A DNA stretch of 64,000 bases from Minicystis rosea (GTDB lineage: Bacteria > Myxococcota_A > Polyangia > Polyangiales > Polyangiaceae). The position numbers were made by a program, and so were the translations under genes. Location: NCBI GenBank assembly GCA_001931535.1, contig CP016211.1, positions 8,355,703 through 8,419,702 on the forward strand. Direction: 5' to 3'. Every line of letters starts with the position of its first letter. The first letter of the stretch is position 1. The notes below the pieces were generated by a model. It ran no database searches and had not been told where the DNA came from. It saw only the letters and a program-made list of their open reading frames with translations. Positions 60,101 through 64,000 of the stretch are shown in pieces.

Positions 60101-62286
60101 GTGACGGCGCGCGACGACGCGCTCCGGGCGCGCTCGCTCGGCGGCGTCGCGGCGCGCGGGCTCGATCGCTACGTGTGGGGCGCGGCCGCGGAGGCGAAGG
60201 CGACGTTCTCCACCCTGCTTCCGCGCGCGGGGCGCGTCGAGGACGTGGTCGACGACGGCGATCACCTGGCCGTGCTGGCCGAGGGCACCGTCTTCATCGT
60301 CGGCCCCGATGGGCCCGATCGGCTCGCCGTGCGCGCCATTCGCCAGCGCGATCCCACGCTCCTCCGCGCGGTGCGCCTCCGCGCGGGTCACATCGCGGCG
60401 CTCGATGGTCGCGGCGGCGTGCGCTTCGGCGACGCGCGCGTGACCACGCTGCAGCGCACGAACGACGAGAACCGCAGCAGCCTGCTCGCGCTCGCCGAAG
60501 GCGGCGCGTGGGCGGCGAGCGCCGGAGCCGGCCCCAAGGTGAGCGTGTGGGACGCCGACAGTGGCCAGTTCGCGTGGACCGGCGACGTTCGGCAAAAGAG
60601 CAGCGGCGCGCCCTTCGCTGGAGAAGCGGTGGCCATCACCGCGCTCGGCGTCACCACCGACGACGCCACGCACCCGCGCGCCATCGTCGGCGACGCGCGC
60701 GGCGGCGTGCGCGCCATGCGCACCGGGGGCAAGGGCAAGCACGTCGCCTGGAGCACCGTCGACTTCGATCCGAGCCCGCATCACGGCGAGGTGCGCGCCG
60801 TCGAGATCGGCCCCGGCGGACGCATCGCCACGGGCGCAGACGACGGCACCATGGCCCTCTGGGAGAAGGACGGGCGCATCGTGCGCACCTTGAATCCGTC
60901 GACGGCCGCGGCCGTGCGCGCGCTGCGTTTCGCCGACGAAGGGCGCCTCCTGGTGAGCGGCGACGCCGGCGGCGAAGCGCACGTGTGGCGCACCTCGGAC
61001 GGCGGCGGCGTGTGCACGGTGAAGCACGGCGACGAGATCACCGATCTCGCCGTCGAGCGCGGCGCCAACGCGCGCGCGGCCAGCGTGGACAAGTCCGGCG
61101 CCGCGATCGTGTGGAACGTCGCGACCTGCGAGCCGATCCGCAGCCTGCGCGGCATGGCCTACGTCGGCTTCGCGTCGGGCGCGCGCGATCGCGTCATCGG
61201 CGTGCGCCGCACGGGCCGCGTGGAGCTGTGGCCCACGACCGGCGCCGGCTCGGAGCTGCCCCGCGATCGCCCGCGCGGCACCGCCGCCTGGGGCGTCTTC
61301 CTCGACGCGGGCACGCTCGCCACCGGCGACGAAGAGGGCTCGCTCTTCTCCTGGAAGCTCGACGCGGGCGCCGCGCCCACGCGCCTCTCGGGCGAGCTCG
61401 GCGGCATCCCTTCCGTGGCCAGCGCGGCTGGGCACGCGCTCACCATCACGCCCGAAGGCCACCTGCGCGCGTGGCCCGCGACACCATCGACGACGGCGTC
61501 CCGCGCCGCCTGGCGCTCGAGCTCGGCTACGCCGTGCGCGCGGCCGCGCTCTCGAGCGATGGGCGCACCGTCTTCACGCTCGAAGAAGGCCCCGACGCCG
61601 CGCTGCGGGCGCGCACCTTCGCTTGGCAGCGTTGGGACAAGGCCGAGACCACCATCCCGCTCCGCGGCGGCGTGCGCTGCGACGCCTCGGCGGGCGCGGC
61701 CGGCCGCACGTTCGCGGCCAGCGCCACCGATCGCGGCCTGCGCGCCCTCGTCGTCGACGGCGCCGGCTGCGCGCGCATCTGGGACGACGGCGGCAAGCTG
61801 CTCATCGAAGACCTCGGCCCCGCGGGCAGCACCGCCGACGCCTCCGGCCGCGTCGCCGCCGCGGCGCTGGGCCGCACCGGCCAGCGGCTCGTCCTCGCGA
61901 GCTCCGACGGCGCGGTCTCGATCTGGGACATCCGCACCGACGGCCTCCGCCGCCTCGCCCTCGAACGCCGCCGCCACACCGGACGCGTGCGCGCCGTCGC
62001 CTTCCACCCCGACGGCCGCTTCGTGATCACCGCCGGCGACGACGAGCAAGCCTGGATCTGGGACGCCGAGGTGGGCCGCTCGCTCGCGCGCCTTGGATCA
62101 CATCCCGCGCCGATCCACTGGATCGCCTTTCAACCCGGCGGCGACGCGGTGGTCACCGGCGGCGCCGATGGTTGGATGCGCACCTTCTCCACGCGCACGC
62201 ACACCGACGATCCCGCGCGCGTCCTTCAGATCCTGGGCGCCTGGCTCCCCGAGGTCGTGAAGACACCGGCCGCCGCCGCGCCCTGA
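57125..62286 (+). CDS. nSTAND-type NTPase with coiled coil, TM segment and WD40 domain (one frameshift)
   Basis: About 1720 residues from the GTG at 57125. The N-terminal nSTAND module has PYPGPSSFDEEHAAFFHGRA, Walker A GKSGLGKT (54-61) and Walker B PVLVLDQFEEVF (Asp150, Glu153-154). A long charged coiled coil (residues ~395-490) leads to one TM segment (~494-514, LVVLAAVLALAAIGIPWW). Then comes a ~1100-residue WD40 array (for example HGEVRAVEIGPGGRIATGAD, TGRVRAVAFHPDGRFVITAG). Near 61475 the frame changes: HLRAWP runs on in the neighbouring frame as RDTIDDGVPRRLALELGYAV to the stop at 62284-62286. One C missing from CCC (61475-61477) explains it. Related STAND-WD40 proteins act as oligomerising sensors, including in antiphage defence. 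No effector domain is visible. Confidence 0.8.
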
Positions 62287-62340
62287 TCTGGGCCGGCTCG
62301 CTCGGCCCGGGGTTTGGGGCCGCTTGCGGCCCCATCGTGA

Positions 62341-63309
62341 TCACGCCGCCTCGCGCTGCCGCCCCTCGACCATCTCCATCTCGCGGGCGAGCGCCGGCAT
62401 GGACACGCCGTGCTCGCGCCCGAGCGCGAGGATCGTCTCGCCCATCTCCACGTGCTGCCCGTGGAGCTTCGGCCCGAAGTGCGCGTCCACGAACTTCACC
62501 GCTTCGGGCGCGAGCGTGCGGGCGAGCTTCACGCCCGGCTTGAGCGTGTACGGCCCCACGAACCGCATCAACAGGTGCGCCCACGACGCGACCTTGCCGA
62601 GCTTCTGCGCGAGCGTCTCGCACTCCTTGGCCGCCTCGATCATGCTCGTCATGAGCTCCTTGTCGGCGAGCACGCCCTCGATGCCTCGGCCCGCGTCGAT
62701 GGCCGCGATGAGCGGGAAGAACGCCACCGTCGTGGCCACGTTGAGCGACGCCACGTCGCGCGCGAGGTGCGCGGGGATCCCGGCCTTGTCGATGCGACGG
62801 GCGAGCTCTTCGATGGCGGCGCGCGCGCGGATGGCGTCGGCGCCCTGCCCGCTCGGCTCGTCCAGCAGCGTGGAGGCGACGCGGGGAACCCAATAGCGAA
62901 CCACGTCCCGCTCATCGAGATAGCCGGACGTGCTCGGCATCCCGGGCACCACCTTGCGGCCAATCGTCTCTTCGAGCGCCTTCTGTTGCCGCGGCAGGAG
63001 CGGTGTCAGCATCACGATCGGCACCGGCGGCGCGCTCGCGAGCCGCGCCGCCGCCGATCCTTCGCCCACGAGCTGATCGAAGCGCACCGCGACGATCACC
63101 GCCTCCGTGTCGCGCGGCACCTCGGCCACGCGCCGAGGTCGCTCGACCACGTCGCGCCGGCCGCCCTCGTGCACGCATTCGATGACGAACGGCGCCGTCT
63201 CCGCGAGGCGCTTCTCGCGCACCACGAACGAGACCTGTTGTCCGGCGGCGGCGAGCCGCACGCCGTAAATCCGGCCGAGCGCGCCCGCGCCCACGATGGT
63301 GACGTGCAT
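62341..63309 (-). CDS. Ketopantoate reductase (ApbA/PanE) family protein
   Basis: 322 residues from the ATG at 63309. MHVTIVGAGALGRIYGVRLA is the NADP-binding GxGxxG fold of the 2-dehydropantoate 2-reductase family. The C-terminal helical domain has LARDVASLNVATTVAFFPLI, where the family carries its catalytic Lys and substrate-binding Asn/Ser; an Asn is present but no Lys is in the usual place (KxxxN reads RDVASLN). It may therefore be a family member with another substrate. Not next to other pantothenate genes. Convergent with the STAND gene. Confidence 0.8.
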   Translation of the reverse strand: MHVTIVGAGALGRIYGVRLAAAGQQVSFVVREKRLAETAPFVIECVHEGGRRDVVERPRRVAEVPRDTEAVIVAVRFDQLVGEGSAAARLASAPPVPIVMLTPLLPRQQKALEETIGRKVVPGMPSTSGYLDERDVVRYWVPRVASTLLDEPSGQGADAIRARAAIEELARRIDKAGIPAHLARDVASLNVATTVAFFPLIAAIDAGRGIEGVLADKELMTSMIEAAKECETLAQKLGKVASWAHLLMRFVGPYTLKPGVKLARTLAPEAVKFVDAHFGPKLHGQHVEMGETILALGREHGVSMPALAREMEMVEGRQREAA

Positions 63310-63458
63310 GGCGCACCGCTAGCGCCGCGACGCCGGAAAAGAAAGGGGGCGCAGTCTGGAGCGGAGGTCGGGCGAACGCGGACAAGAGCCGTGCTCGACC
63401 GCGACGCCGCGCCTCCGCGTGCACGCTCGTCGATCTCGGCTATCGTCGCCCGCCGGCC

Positions 63459-64000
63459 ATGCCCAAGCTCCACGAGATCCGCGCCGATCACGACGCCGAC
63501 ACCATCGTGATGTACCAGGCGTATGCGCCCTCCATCGCCGAGCCGGCGCTCGCCGCGCAGCGCTTCGTCGCGCCCTTTTCCTTCAACCGCATGACGTGGA
63601 TCAAACCCTCGTTCCTGTGGCTCATGCACCGCAGCAACTGGGGTCGCAAAGCCGGTCAGGAGCGGACGTTGGCCGTGCGCATCAAGCGTGTTGGCTGGGA
63701 GAAGGCGCTCTCGCTCGCCGTCCTCACCTCGCCCGAGCCCACCGTGTTCCGCTCGCCCGAAGCGTGGACGCGCGCCTTCGCCGACGCGCAAGTCCACATC
63801 CAATGGGACACGGAGCGAAACCTCCGCGGCGCCGCGCTGCCGCACTATTCCATCCAAATCGGCATCAGCCGGCACCTCATCCGCGAGTACGTCGACGAAT
63901 GGATCGTCTCCATCGAGGACTTCACGCCGCGCGTGCGCAAGATCTACCAGCACCTCCAAGAGGGGAAGGCCGCGCATGCCGAAAAGCACCTTCCCCCCGA
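63459..64000 (+). CDS. DUF4291 protein, cut by the window end
   Basis: From the ATG at 63459 the frame is open to the end of the window (180 codons). It begins MPKLHEIRADHDADTIVMYQ and continues AYAPSIAEPALAAQRFVAPF, MTWIKPSFLWLMHRSNWGRK, GQERTLAVRIKRVGWEKALS, VHIQWDTERNLRGAALPHYS and IQIGISRHLIREYVDEWIVS. This is the DUF4291 family, usually ~190-200 residues, so only the last few residues are missing. The biochemical function is unknown. Divergent from the ketopantoate-reductase-family gene. Confidence 0.85.
   Translation, partial: MPKLHEIRADHDADTIVMYQAYAPSIAEPALAAQRFVAPFSFNRMTWIKPSFLWLMHRSNWGRKAGQERTLAVRIKRVGWEKALSLAVLTSPEPTVFRSPEAWTRAFADAQVHIQWDTERNLRGAALPHYSIQIGISRHLIREYVDEWIVSIEDFTPRVRKIYQHLQEGKAAHAEKHLPP

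Overview
The window is high-GC DNA with strong G/C preference at third codon positions. The gene content suggests a myxobacterium, most likely of the Polyangia (Myxococcota). The signs are many secreted lipoproteins with Ser/Ala/Pro linkers, a Ser/Thr kinase divergent from an FHA sigma-54 activator, a lipoprotein of the IgGFc-binding type, a pseudokinase and a very large STAND-WD40 protein. This placement is inference from gene style; no 16S or marker gene is present. No rRNA, tRNA or CRISPR array was seen.

Layout. 0-5 kb: an isochorismatase-fold enzyme and an MFS exporter, divergent from a MarR regulator across a 34-bp inverted repeat; then a DUF4253 lipoprotein, a nucleotidyltransferase-like protein and a Cys-rich lipoprotein. 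5-9 kb: a pseudokinase with a C-terminal four-Cys knuckle, and a protein with a histone-H1-like Lys/Ala tail. 9.2-12.5 kb: five small, mostly uncharacterised minus-strand genes (CPCC family, DUF6881-like and others) that look like an immunity-gene island. 12.8-17.8 kb: a lipoprotein, an HxlR regulator divergent from an ABM-DsbA fusion, a polytopic membrane protein and an unknown. 17.8-19.9 kb: an IS4/IS50-type insertion sequence inside one arm of a long palindromic repeat, next to a decayed istB. 20-29 kb: lipoproteins, an IgGFc-binding-type protein and a membrane protein with PH-like segments. 29-36.6 kb: a SIMPL protein, small unknowns, lipoproteins, and a zinc alcohol dehydrogenase divergent from a LuxR-type regulator. 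36.8-44 kb: a Sel1 protein, a secreted G8/beta-helix protein divergent from an AraC regulator, a Cys-repeat lipoprotein and a PAAR-headed candidate type VI effector. 44-51.6 kb: a TonB-dependent receptor coupled to a lipoprotein, an orphan LON domain, lipoproteins and a propeller-like protein. A 186-bp direct repeat brackets the receptor/LON segment. 51.7-56 kb: a sigma-54 activator, a membrane Ser/Thr kinase and an H-type-lectin-like lipoprotein. 56-64 kb: repeated remnants of a group II intron reverse transcriptase, a small phage-like protein, a ~1720-residue nSTAND-coiled coil-TM-WD40 protein, a ketopantoate-reductase-family enzyme and a truncated DUF4291 gene.

How genes work together. Clear regulator-target pairs are MarR/MFS, HxlR/ABM-DsbA, LuxR/alcohol dehydrogenase, AraC/G8 protein and kinase/FHA-sigma-54 activator. 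Several reading frames are broken by single-base changes (near 22.72, 28.56, 48.56 and 61.48 kb), and one lipoprotein has an in-frame TGA at 36507. Two of the breaks are in C/G runs, so base-calling error is a live alternative to true pseudogenisation. All family assignments come from reading motifs by eye; no database search was run.
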